From positions 1 to 64,000 of the forward strand of contig CAZQLL010000006.1 of assembly GCA_964594125.1 (NCBI GenBank): a stretch of 64,000 nucleotides of DNA, read 5' to 3'. The stretch is from CAVRZJ01 sp964594125 (GTDB lineage: Bacteria > Acidobacteriota > Thermoanaerobaculia > Thermoanaerobaculales > Thermoanaerobaculaceae). A program made the translations under genes and the position numbers. Below, piece after piece: positions 52,311 through 60,286 of the stretch. Under the pieces are notes generated by a model that saw only the letters and a list, made by a program, of their open reading frames with translations, made no database searches and was not told where the DNA came from. Positions within the stretch are counted from its first letter, which is position 1. Each line of letters opens with the position of its first letter.

Positions 52311-53219
52311 TCAGGCGGCGGCAGGCGGCGCGGCGACCCGCAGCGCCGCCGGCAGCACCGTGAACGTGGCGGCGCCGCTCGCATAGGTCTCGCCGTCGGC
52401 GTCGAGCACCGGCAGCGGCGCCAGCGGCTCGAGGCGCACCGTGCGGGCGCGCGCCCAGCGCACCGGCTTGGCGTCGAGGTGCCGACCGAGGTAGAGCTGC
52501 AGCAGCCGGCGGAGAAGGTCGGGGCCGCCGATCTCGCCGGCCACGACGACGTCGAACAGCCCGTCGTCGGTGCGTGCCTGCGGCGCCGCCCGCATCCCCT
52601 TGCCGAAGCAGGTGCCGTTGGCGACCGCGGCGAGGAGGATCGGCCCCTCGTACCAAGCCTTCCCGTCGAGCGCGATGCGCACGGGCACACAGCGGTAGCG
52701 GCGCAGTGCGGAGAGCGTCGCCCGCAGGAACGCCGTGGTCCCGCGCCGCGGCAGGGCGTTGACCATCTCGTCGACCATGCCGCCGATTCCGGCCGACGCG
52801 ATGTTGATGAAGTGGAAGGCGGCGCCCTCGCCTTCGCAGCGCCCGGCGTCCATCGGCGCCGGTGGCCCGAGCAGCGCCCGTGCGAGCGCCGGCAGAACCC
52901 CGCGCGGCACCGCCAGCGCCCGCGCCAGGTCGGAGCCGGTGCCGGCGGCGACGACGCCGAACGTCACGTCGTGCCCGGCGCCGGCGGCGAGCAGCGCGTT
53001 GGCGACCAGGTGCGCGGTGCCGTCGCCGCCGAACGCGACGACGCGGCGGCAGCCGCGGTCGAGCGCGGCGGCAATCGCCGTGCGCGTCGCCGCGGCGCCC
53101 GCGGGCGTCACCGCCTCGAGGTCGGCGAGCCGCCGCGCCTCGGCCTCGACACGCACCCAGCGGTGGCCGGCGCGGCCGCCGCCGGCCGCCGGGTTGACGA
53201 CGACCAGCGTCCCCGTCAC
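52311..53219 (-). CDS. Diacylglycerol kinase-family lipid kinase
   Basis: 302 aa from a GTG at 53219. TLVVVNPAAGGGRAGHRW opens the DAGK catalytic domain. VVAFGGDGTAHLVANAL carries the GGDGT nucleotide motif and GVVAAGTGSDLARAL follows. The C-terminal domain ends DADGETYASGAATFTVLPAALRV. Family members (DgkB, YegS, LCB5-type) phosphorylate diacylglycerol or related lipids. It overlaps the glycerol-3-phosphate dehydrogenase gene by GTGA and completes a lipid-metabolic operon. The exact lipid is unknown. Confidence 0.89.
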   Translation of the reverse strand: MTGTLVVVNPAAGGGRAGHRWVRVEAEARRLADLEAVTPAGAAATRTAIAAALDRGCRRVVAFGGDGTAHLVANALLAAGAGHDVTFGVVAAGTGSDLARALAVPRGVLPALARALLGPPAPMDAGRCEGEGAAFHFINIASAGIGGMVDEMVNALPRRGTTAFLRATLSALRRYRCVPVRIALDGKAWYEGPILLAAVANGTCFGKGMRAAPQARTDDGLFDVVVAGEIGGPDLLRRLLQLYLGRHLDAKPVRWARARTVRLEPLAPLPVLDADGETYASGAATFTVLPAALRVAAPPAAA

Positions 53220-54856
53220 CGCGCCCTCCGCGCCCCTGCCGGCGGCCGCTCCGGCGGCATCCAGTTGGCGACGGCGCGCTCCAGCCCCTCGAGCTCGCGG
53301 TTCCAGCGCGCCACCGTCCACCCCGCCGCCCGCCGCACCAGCGGACGCAGTGCCGGCGCCACCTCGAGCGTCCGGCGCGGCTGCCACATCCCCAGCCGCA
53401 CGCGCCGCAGCAGCAGGTCCTCCAGGCGCACGACGCCGCCGTAGCGCACCTGCCAGGCGAGCTCGGCGGCGCACAGGTCGAGCTCCTCGGCCACCGGCCG
53501 CAGCGCCGGCGCGTCGGCGCCGCCGGCCGCCGCGAGCGCCAGCGCGCCGAGGCGCCGCACCATCGCCGCCGCGACGGTCTGCGGCGCGCCGAGCCGCTCG
53601 ACCGCCGCCGTCGCATCGCCCGGCGCCACCCGCCAAGGCAGCGCCACACCGGCGGTCGACACCGGCGACACCTGCTCGCGCCGGTCCTCCGGGAGCAGCC
53701 GAACCACGGCGTCGACCACCTCCTCCGCGGTGGCGCGGAATGTGGTCAGCTTGCCGCCGGCCGTCGACACCATGCCGCGCTCCTCCCAGATCTCCTCCTC
53801 GCGCGACGCCGCCTGCGGCGTCTCGGCGCCGCTGTCGAGGATCGGCCGCACGCCGGCGAAGGCGCCGCACACGTCGGCGCGCGACAGCCGCGCGCCGGGG
53901 AACGCCGACAGGCAGTAGCGCAGCAGGTACGCGACCTCGTCGCCGCTAGGCCGCGGGTCCGCGAGCGCGCCGTCGTGGAACAGGTCGGTGGTGCCGACGA
54001 GCGTCCCCTCGGGGTGCGGCACCGCGAACACCGGCCGCCCGTCGTCCGGCGACAGCGCCGTGACCGCGACCGACAGCGGCAGCCGCTCGCGCGGGAACAG
54101 CAGGTGCGAGCCGCGCGACGGCCGCAGCCGCCCGCCGCTGCCGCCCGCCAGGGCGCGCACGCCGTCGCACCAGGCGCCGGTCGCGTTGACGACCACCGCC
54201 GCGCGCACCCGGTGCGCCGCGCCGTCCTCGCCGTCGCGCACCACCGCGCCCGTCACCGTGCCGGCGTCGTCGCGCAGCAGCTCCTCGACGCGCGCGTACG
54301 AGAGCGCCGTGCCGCCCGCCAGCACGCCGGCCTGCACCACCGCCAGCACCAGCCGCGCGTCGTCCGCCGCCGCGTCGTCGTACAGCAGGCCGAACTCCAG
54401 GCCGCGCGACGCCAGCTCCGGCACCGCCCCGCGCACGCTCCCCGCCTCCACCCGCTCGTGGCGGTGGCGCACCGGCGTCAGGTGGTCGTACATCGTCAGG
54501 CCGAGCGCCACCTGCCACCCCGGCGTCGGGTCGTGGCGGTACGAGGGGTAGAGGAAGCGCGTCCGCCACACCAGGTGCGGGCTGGAGAGCGCGAGCTGGT
54601 CGCGTTCGCGGCACGCGGTGCGGGTGATGCGGAGCTGCATGCGCTTGAGGTACCGCAGGCCCCCGTGCACCAGCTTGGAGGAGCGCGACGACGTGCCCGA
54701 CCCGAAGTCGCCTTGGTCGACGAGGGCGACCGACAGCCCGCGCAGCGCCGCGTCGTGCAGGATCCCGGCGCCGGTGATGCCGCCGCCGATCACCAGCACG
54801 TCGACCCGCTCCTCGAGACGCTGCCACGCGCGCTGCCGCCAGCCGGGAAGGAACAT
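53216..54856 (-). CDS. glpD: FAD-dependent glycerol-3-phosphate dehydrogenase
   Basis: 546 aa. The FAD-binding N-terminus VLVIGGGITGAGILHDAALRGLSVALVDQGDFGSGTSSRSSKLVHGGLRYL is characteristic, followed by NATGAWCDGVRAL, RPSRGSHLLFPRE and TTDLFHDG. FAGVRPIL and STAGGKLTTFRATAEEVVDA precede the C-terminal domain. It oxidises glycerol 3-phosphate to DHAP at the membrane. Here it overlaps (TGATG) an alkyl-DHAP-synthase-like gene and a lipid kinase gene (GTGA), so it may supply DHAP for lipid synthesis rather than only glycerol catabolism. Confidence 0.93.
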   Translation of the reverse strand: MFLPGWRQRAWQRLEERVDVLVIGGGITGAGILHDAALRGLSVALVDQGDFGSGTSSRSSKLVHGGLRYLKRMQLRITRTACRERDQLALSSPHLVWRTRFLYPSYRHDPTPGWQVALGLTMYDHLTPVRHRHERVEAGSVRGAVPELASRGLEFGLLYDDAAADDARLVLAVVQAGVLAGGTALSYARVEELLRDDAGTVTGAVVRDGEDGAAHRVRAAVVVNATGAWCDGVRALAGGSGGRLRPSRGSHLLFPRERLPLSVAVTALSPDDGRPVFAVPHPEGTLVGTTDLFHDGALADPRPSGDEVAYLLRYCLSAFPGARLSRADVCGAFAGVRPILDSGAETPQAASREEEIWEERGMVSTAGGKLTTFRATAEEVVDAVVRLLPEDRREQVSPVSTAGVALPWRVAPGDATAAVERLGAPQTVAAAMVRRLGALALAAAGGADAPALRPVAEELDLCAAELAWQVRYGGVVRLEDLLLRRVRLGMWQPRRTLEVAPALRPLVRRAAGWTVARWNRELEGLERAVANWMPPERPPAGARRAR

Positions 54857-56565
54857 CAGGGGAGGCCCTCCGTGGCCCGTGGCCCGTGGCCCGCGGCCCG
54901 AGAGTCGGGGTCCGTGGCGTGCGGCCCGCGGCCCGGCGCCGGGTGCGCGGCCGCGTCGTCGCCGATCAGGATCCCGGGGTTGAGGGTGCAGGCGGGGTCG
55001 GCGGCGGCGCAGGCGGCGCGCAGCAGGCCGAGCCCCGGCTCGCCGATCTCGCAGCCCAGGTAGGGCGCGTGCATCGTGCCGATGCCGTGGTGGTGCGACA
55101 CCGTGCCGCCGGCGGCGAGCAGCGCGGTCGTCGCGGCGTGCTTGAGCGCGCCCCACTGCGCGACCGCCGCGCCGGCCGCGAGCGGCCACAGGAACGTGAA
55201 GTAAAGCGACGCCCCGTCCGCATAGGCGTGGGAGAGATGGCAGAGCACCGCGACGCGCACCCCCAGCGCGGCCGCAGTCTCGGCGAACGCCACCCGCACG
55301 CGCGAGTGCAGCAGCGGCAGCGCCGACCACGGCGCCGCGGTCTCCAGCGTGTCGACCCCCCACCCGGCCGAGAGCAGCGCGTCGCGCAGGTAGGGGTGGC
55401 GGAAGCGCTCGCGCCGCCAGCTCGCGAACCCGTGGCCGCCGAGCCCGAGACCGCCGTGCGCGCGCCAGCGCCGCCGCGCCAGCGAGCGCGCACGGCCGAC
55501 CTCCGCGCGGCCCCCGGCCCAGCCGAGCAGCAGCAGGCACCCCGCCCCGAACCGCCGGCTGCGCAGCAGGCGGCGGAAGGGGGTGGCGAGCGGCGCCGGC
55601 AGGTGCAGCAGCGACGCGGCGAACGAGCTCTCGTCGGCGTCCGACAGCCGCAGCACCTCGACGGGCACGCCACCCTGCACGAGCTCGCGGCACGCCGCCA
55701 GCCCCTCGCTCCAGCCGGGGAGCAGCACCGTCTGCCCCGCCTCGTGAGCCGGCAGCGGGCGCACCCGCAGCGTCGCCTCGGTGATCACGCCGAGCCGACC
55801 CTCGCTGCCGACCACCAGCCGCCGCAGCTCCGGCCCCGCCGCCGAGCTCGGCAGCGGCGCCAGCCGCCACACTCCGTCGGCGCGCGCCACCTCGATGCCC
55901 GCCACCAGGTCCTCGATCTTGCCGACGCCGGTCGAGCGCTGCCCGGCCGAGCGCGCCGCGATCCAGCCGCCCACCGTCGACAGCTCGAACGACTGCGGCT
56001 CGTGCCCCAGACGCAGCCCGGCCGGCGCCAGCGCCGCCTCCACCGCCGGGCCGTACGTCCCGGCGCGGAACGCCGCCAGGCGCGATACCTCGTCGAGCCC
56101 AGCCATGCCGCACAGCCGGTCCAGCGACAGCACCACCACCGACCGCTCGCCCGGAGCGATGGTGACCCCGCCGACCACGCTCGAGCCGCCGCCGCGCACC
56201 ACCACGGCGGCGCCGCCGGCGGCCGCCGAGCGCAGCACGCCCGCGGCCTCGGCCGCGCTCTCGGGGAACGCCACGCCGTCGGGGAACGCCGCAATCGCGC
56301 CGGTGCGCAGCGCCACGCAGTCCGGGAACGACCGCCCGCAGGCGTGGCGCAGCCGGGTCGCCGGATCGGTGGCGACCGCCGCCGGCAGCGGCGGCAGCGG
56401 CCGCGCCTCCGAGACCGCCACGTCGGCTTCGGCGACCGCCGCGAGCGGCTCGCCCTCGCCCACGCGCTCCGCGAGCCACCGGCACGCCGCCGCCGGCACC
56501 GGCAGCTCGATTCCCTCGAACCCCCAGGCGTTCCATCGCCGCACCGCGGGAGGCATCGCCGTCAA
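54856..56565 (-). CDS. Alkyl-DHAP-synthase-like FAD-linked oxidase
   Basis: 569 aa. The N-terminal RRWNAWGFEG, the PCMH-type FAD domain (VVVRGGGSSVVGGV, FELSTVGGWIAARSAGQRSTGVGKIEDLV, VVGSEGRLGVITEATLRVRPL) and C-terminal CHLSHAYADGASLYFTF and GGTVSHHHGIGTMHAPYL resemble alkylglycerone-phosphate synthases. The YxDGxxxYFT and SHHHG motifs form the active site in that family. The predicted reaction replaces an acyl chain on DHAP with an alkyl chain, giving ether lipids. The last ~30 residues are encoded by a 7-mer tandem repeat region (54871-54898) and may be an extension acquired by repeat insertion. First gene of a three-gene cluster. Confidence 0.83.
   Translation of the reverse strand: MTAMPPAVRRWNAWGFEGIELPVPAAACRWLAERVGEGEPLAAVAEADVAVSEARPLPPLPAAVATDPATRLRHACGRSFPDCVALRTGAIAAFPDGVAFPESAAEAAGVLRSAAAGGAAVVVRGGGSSVVGGVTIAPGERSVVVLSLDRLCGMAGLDEVSRLAAFRAGTYGPAVEAALAPAGLRLGHEPQSFELSTVGGWIAARSAGQRSTGVGKIEDLVAGIEVARADGVWRLAPLPSSAAGPELRRLVVGSEGRLGVITEATLRVRPLPAHEAGQTVLLPGWSEGLAACRELVQGGVPVEVLRLSDADESSFAASLLHLPAPLATPFRRLLRSRRFGAGCLLLLGWAGGRAEVGRARSLARRRWRAHGGLGLGGHGFASWRRERFRHPYLRDALLSAGWGVDTLETAAPWSALPLLHSRVRVAFAETAAALGVRVAVLCHLSHAYADGASLYFTFLWPLAAGAAVAQWGALKHAATTALLAAGGTVSHHHGIGTMHAPYLGCEIGEPGLGLLRAACAAADPACTLNPGILIGDDAAAHPAPGRGPHATDPDSRAAGHGPRATEGLP
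54871..54898. repeat. Tandem 7-mer repeat at a gene end
   Basis: Three copies of CGTGGCC and one CGCGGCC in direct tandem, followed by related GC-rich palindromic sequence to about 54942. It encodes the Gly/Pro/Arg-rich tail of the FAD-linked oxidase. Such repeats are normally intergenic, so the stop codon was probably displaced by repeat insertion. Confidence 0.6.
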
Positions 56566-56598
56566 GTGTAAGCCCGCCCCCGCGCCGCGGGAAGCGCG

Positions 56599-57783
56599 CT
56601 ACTCGCGCAGGGCGTTGATGGGCTCGACGCGGGCCGCGAGGTGGGCGGGGAAGACGCCGGCGCCGACCCCGACGCCGACGGAAACGACGACGGCGAGCAG
56701 CAGTCCCCACCAGGCGACCACGAACGGCCACCCGGACATCGCGGCGACGAGCGCCGCGGCGGCGATGCCGAGCAGCACGCCCGCAACGCCGCCGGCGCCG
56801 CCGAGCGCCACCGTCTCGAGCAGGAACTGCACGCGGATGTCGCGCCGGCTGGCGCCGAGCGAGCGCCGAACGCCGATCTCGCGCCGACGGCTGCCGACCG
56901 CCAGCACCATGACGTTCATCACGCCGGCGGCGCCGAGCACCATCGCGACGCTGCCGATCGCCGCCAGCAGCACCGTCAGAAGCCGGCTCGCCCGCGCCAC
57001 CTCGGCGCGCGCGGCGTCAGGGCTCGCCACCTCCACCTGCAGCCCCGGACGGGTGAGCGCGAACAACCGCCTGATCTGCTCGGCCGGCTCGTCGCCCTCC
57101 CACCCCGGTGCGATCCCGGCCAGGATGAGGTCGACGTCGCCGCGCCCGGCCAGACGCGCGGCGACCGGCAGCGGCACCAGCACCGAGTCGTCGAGGCGGA
57201 ACGGCAGCGCCGCCGACTCGCCGGCCGACGCGAGCACGCCGGCCACGGTCAGCGTGCGCCCGCCGAGCTCGACGGTGCGGCCGACCGGGCTGCCCGCGCG
57301 CAGCGCGCGGGCGCGCGCCGCGAGGCGGGCGCCGAGGACGCAGAACCCGGCCGAGCGGTCGAGCGGCGAGAGGAAGCGGCCGGCAGCGACATCGAGGGTG
57401 ACGAGGCCGGCGAGCTCGGGCGTGACGCCGATCACCGCCGCCGGCCGCCCGGCCGCGCCCAGGCGCAGCTCGGCGCGGGAGAGCAGCAGCGGCGTGGCGG
57501 CGCGCAGCGACGGCACGTTGGCGGCCAGTGACGCGGCGTCGCCTGGCTGCAGCCGGCCGCCGCGGGCGCCCTCTCCGCCCGCCACCGAGACCGCGAGCAC
57601 GTCCACGCCGAGCTCGCGCAAGCCGGCGAGCGCGTGTGCACGCGCCATCGCCGCGACGCTGGTGAGTGCGACGACGGCGGCGATCCCGATCGCCAGGCCG
57701 ATCAGCGCGGCGCCGCCGCGCTGGCGCGACTCGCGCAGCGACGCCGCCGCCTCGCGCGCGAGCTCGGCCATCCGCGCCCTCAC
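56599..57783 (-). CDS. FtsX/MacB-type permease
   Basis: 394 aa from a GTG at 57783 (an ATG four codons later is possible). A first membrane segment (ALIGLAIGIAAVVALTSVAAMAR) precedes a periplasmic domain of about 200 residues and three C-terminal membrane segments starting VLLAAIGSVAMVLGAAGVMNVMVLAV. The coupling motif SRRREIGVRRSLGASRRDIRVQFLLE is intact. It overlaps its ATPase gene by GTGA and is the last gene of the exporter operon TolC, GAF-HlyD, ATPase, permease. Confidence 0.9.
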   Translation of the reverse strand: MRARMAELAREAAASLRESRQRGGAALIGLAIGIAAVVALTSVAAMARAHALAGLRELGVDVLAVSVAGGEGARGGRLQPGDAASLAANVPSLRAATPLLLSRAELRLGAAGRPAAVIGVTPELAGLVTLDVAAGRFLSPLDRSAGFCVLGARLAARARALRAGSPVGRTVELGGRTLTVAGVLASAGESAALPFRLDDSVLVPLPVAARLAGRGDVDLILAGIAPGWEGDEPAEQIRRLFALTRPGLQVEVASPDAARAEVARASRLLTVLLAAIGSVAMVLGAAGVMNVMVLAVGSRRREIGVRRSLGASRRDIRVQFLLETVALGGAGGVAGVLLGIAAAALVAAMSGWPFVVAWWGLLLAVVVSVGVGVGAGVFPAHLAARVEPINALRE

Positions 57784-58454
57784 CGCGTTCCCCCGGCGGC
57801 CGCCCGGCCGTCGTGCAGCTCGACCAGGCGGCCGCAGCGCGCCGCAACCTCGCGGTCGTGGGTGACCACCACCAAGGTCGTTCCGGCCTCGTTGAGGCGG
57901 AGCAGGACGTCGAGCACCTCCTGTCCGGTGCGGCGGTCGAGCGCGCCGGTCGGCTCGTCGGCGATCAGCAGCGGCGGCTCGCCGGCCATCGCGCGGGCGA
58001 TCGCGACGCGCTGCTGCTGGCCGCCCGACAGCGTCCCCGCCCGGCTCGCGGCCCGCTCGGCCATCCCCACCCGCGCGAGCGCCGCGAGCGCGCCCGCGCG
58101 CGCCTGCTCGCGCGTCCTGCCGCGGTAGATCAGCGGCAGCGCGACGTTCTCCAGGCAGGAGCGGAACGGCAGCAGGTTGAACGTCTGGAACACCAGCCCG
58201 ATCTCGCGGTTGCGCATCTCGGCGAGCTCGTCGTCGGCGAGCCCGGCGACGTTTCGCCCGCCCAGGATGTAGGAGCCCGAGGTGGGCGCGTCGAGCAGCG
58301 CCAGGATGTGGACGAGCGTCGTCTTCCCCGATCCGGAGGCGCCCATGATGGCGACCCGCTCGCCGGCCTCGACGGTGAGCGTGACGCCGCGCAGCGCCTC
58401 CACCGTCGTCGGGCCGACGCGGTAGCTGCGGGTCGCCTCGACCAGCCGGATCAT
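57780..58454 (-). CDS. LolD/MacB-type ABC ATPase
   Basis: 224 aa. Walker A is GASGSGKTTLVHIL, the Q-loop is VFQTFNLLPF, the signature is TLSGGQQQRVAIARAM, Walker B is LLIADEPTGALD, and the H-loop is VVTHDRE. The size and motifs match stand-alone ATPases that drive FtsX-type permeases in lipoprotein or macrolide export. Overlaps with the GAF-HlyD gene (ATGA, 58451-58454) and the permease gene (57780-57783) show tight coupling. It might also serve the ATPase-less permeases at 34946-37422. Confidence 0.94.
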   Translation of the reverse strand: MIRLVEATRSYRVGPTTVEALRGVTLTVEAGERVAIMGASGSGKTTLVHILALLDAPTSGSYILGGRNVAGLADDELAEMRNREIGLVFQTFNLLPFRSCLENVALPLIYRGRTREQARAGALAALARVGMAERAASRAGTLSGGQQQRVAIARAMAGEPPLLIADEPTGALDRRTGQEVLDVLLRLNEAGTTLVVVTHDREVAARCGRLVELHDGRAAAGGTR

Positions 58455-60286
58455 CGCCGCGGCACCAGGACGCGCTCGCCGGCGGCGAGCCCCTCCCTGA
58501 TCTCGACCGCCGTCACTGTGGTCTCGCCGAGCACGACCGGCCGCCGCTCGGGCTTCGCGCCCTGCGCGCCCGCCACCAGCACCCAACCCTGGCCCGCGTC
58601 GCCGGCCTCGACGGCGGCGATCGGCACCAGCAGCGCGTCCGGCCGCTCGTACACCACCGTCTCGACGCGCGCCGGCAGACCGAGACGGAACGAGCGCTCG
58701 ATCCCCGGCGGCAGCGAGGTGATCGCCACCGTCACCGTATAGCCGGCAGCGGCGCCGGCGCCGGCGGCGATCGAGCGCACGGCGCCGTCGAAGGTGACGC
58801 CGGGGAACGCGTCGCTGCGCACGCGCGCGCGCTGGCCGAGGCGCAGCCGCTCGACCTCCAGCTCGTCGGCCACCACCACCGCCGCGAGCGACGTCAGGTC
58901 GCCGATCGCCACCAGCGCCTGCCCGACCTCGACGCGCCCGCCCTCGGCGAGCTCGCCGCCGCCCGCCGGTCGGATCGCCACCCCCGCGACCGGCGCCGTC
59001 ACCAGCGCCTGCGCCATCCGCGCCTCGAGCCGCTCGAGGTTGACACGCGCGTTCTCCAGCTCCATCTGCGCCACCCGCAGGTTCTCGGCCGCGCCCTCGT
59101 CGAGCACCGCCGCCAGCTCCTGCTCCACAGAGGTGAAGTCGAGCTCCTCGTTCGCGTGCTGGCGCCGCGCCGCCTCGTACTCGGCGCGCCCGACGATCCC
59201 CTTGTCGAACAGCGCGCGCGTCTCGTCGAGCGCCCGCTGCGACGCCTCCAGCGACAGCCGCGCCTTGGAGACCTTGCGCCGCGCCTCCGCGACCTCGGGG
59301 CCGTCGGCCCACTCCGCAAGCCCGCGGGCGCGCTGCTCGGCCTTGATCAGCGCCGCGCGCGCGCTGCGCAGCTCGACCTCGAGCAGCGTGGTGTCGAGCT
59401 CGAGCAGCCGCTGGCCGCGTCCGACGCGCTCGCCCGGCCGGAACCAGACATGGCGGATGGTGCCGGCGAGCGGGCTGGTCACGGCGGTCATCGCCAGCGG
59501 CTCGAGCCGCCCCGCGAGCGGCAGCACCACCTCCAGCGGCTGCGCCGCCACCGCCACCGGCTCGCGCCGGCCGCCGCGCGCGCCGCCGCCGGGCAGCGGC
59601 GCGCGCCCGGCGCCGAGGCGCCACGAGGCCAGCCCGAGGACGACGAACAGCGCGATCGAGCCGGCGCTCGCCGCCACCCGCAGCCGCTGCGCCCGCCGCA
59701 ACGCCTGCTCGAGCTGCTCCTTGGTCTCCTCCTGGCGGCGGTAGGCGCGCTGCAGCTCACCGTGCTGGGCGGCGAGGCGCCGCGCCATCTCGCTCTCGGC
59801 GTCGCGCGCCGCGCGCAGGTCCTGGTACAGCCGCGCGTTCTCGATCGCGATCGCCGCCTGCGAGGTGAGCGCCGCGAGCAGCGCCGCGTCGGCCGCGGTG
59901 AAGGGCCCGCCGCGCTTGTTGAGCACCTGCACCACGCCGATCCGCTGGTCGTGCACGTTGGCCAGCGGCGCGCACAGCACCGAGCGCGTGACGAACCCGC
60001 TGACGCGGTCGAAGCGCGCCGCGAAGCGCGGGTCGTTTGCGGCGTCGTCGACCCGCACCGTCTCGCCGGTCGCCATCACGTGGCCGGCGATCCCCTCGCC
60101 CGAACGCACGCGGATCTCGCCGATCTTCGACTCGGTGAACACCTTCGACCACAGCTCGTCGCGCTCGGCGTCGTACAGGAACAGGGTGCAGCGCTCGGCG
60201 TCCATCACCTCGGCGATGCGGTCGACGATCTCCTTGAGCTGCTGGCCGAGGTCGACGGCCGGCAGCTCGGCCCGGGTGCCGCTCAT
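58451..60286 (-). CDS. GAF-domain/HlyD adaptor fusion protein
   Basis: 611 aa. Residues about 15-152 form a GAF domain (RIAEVMDAERCTLFLYDAERDELWSKV, VRSGEGIAGHVMATGE, SVLCAPLAN). A coiled coil (about 153-203, ARRLAAQHGELQRAYRRQEETKEQLEQAL) leads into one membrane segment (about 204-224). A complete MacA/HlyD adaptor follows (about 245-611: lipoyl-type GTIRHVWFRPGERVGRGQRLLELDT, helical hairpin 290-410, barrel and C-terminal PERRPVVLGE). A cytoplasmic sensor is thus fused to the periplasmic adaptor of a tripartite exporter. Ordinary adaptors have only a short cytoplasmic tail, so the GAF unit may gate export by ligand or redox state. Confidence 0.88.
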   Translation of the reverse strand: MSGTRAELPAVDLGQQLKEIVDRIAEVMDAERCTLFLYDAERDELWSKVFTESKIGEIRVRSGEGIAGHVMATGETVRVDDAANDPRFAARFDRVSGFVTRSVLCAPLANVHDQRIGVVQVLNKRGGPFTAADAALLAALTSQAAIAIENARLYQDLRAARDAESEMARRLAAQHGELQRAYRRQEETKEQLEQALRRAQRLRVAASAGSIALFVVLGLASWRLGAGRAPLPGGGARGGRREPVAVAAQPLEVVLPLAGRLEPLAMTAVTSPLAGTIRHVWFRPGERVGRGQRLLELDTTLLEVELRSARAALIKAEQRARGLAEWADGPEVAEARRKVSKARLSLEASQRALDETRALFDKGIVGRAEYEAARRQHANEELDFTSVEQELAAVLDEGAAENLRVAQMELENARVNLERLEARMAQALVTAPVAGVAIRPAGGGELAEGGRVEVGQALVAIGDLTSLAAVVVADELEVERLRLGQRARVRSDAFPGVTFDGAVRSIAAGAGAAAGYTVTVAITSLPPGIERSFRLGLPARVETVVYERPDALLVPIAAVEAGDAGQGWVLVAGAQGAKPERRPVVLGETTVTAVEIREGLAAGERVLVPRR

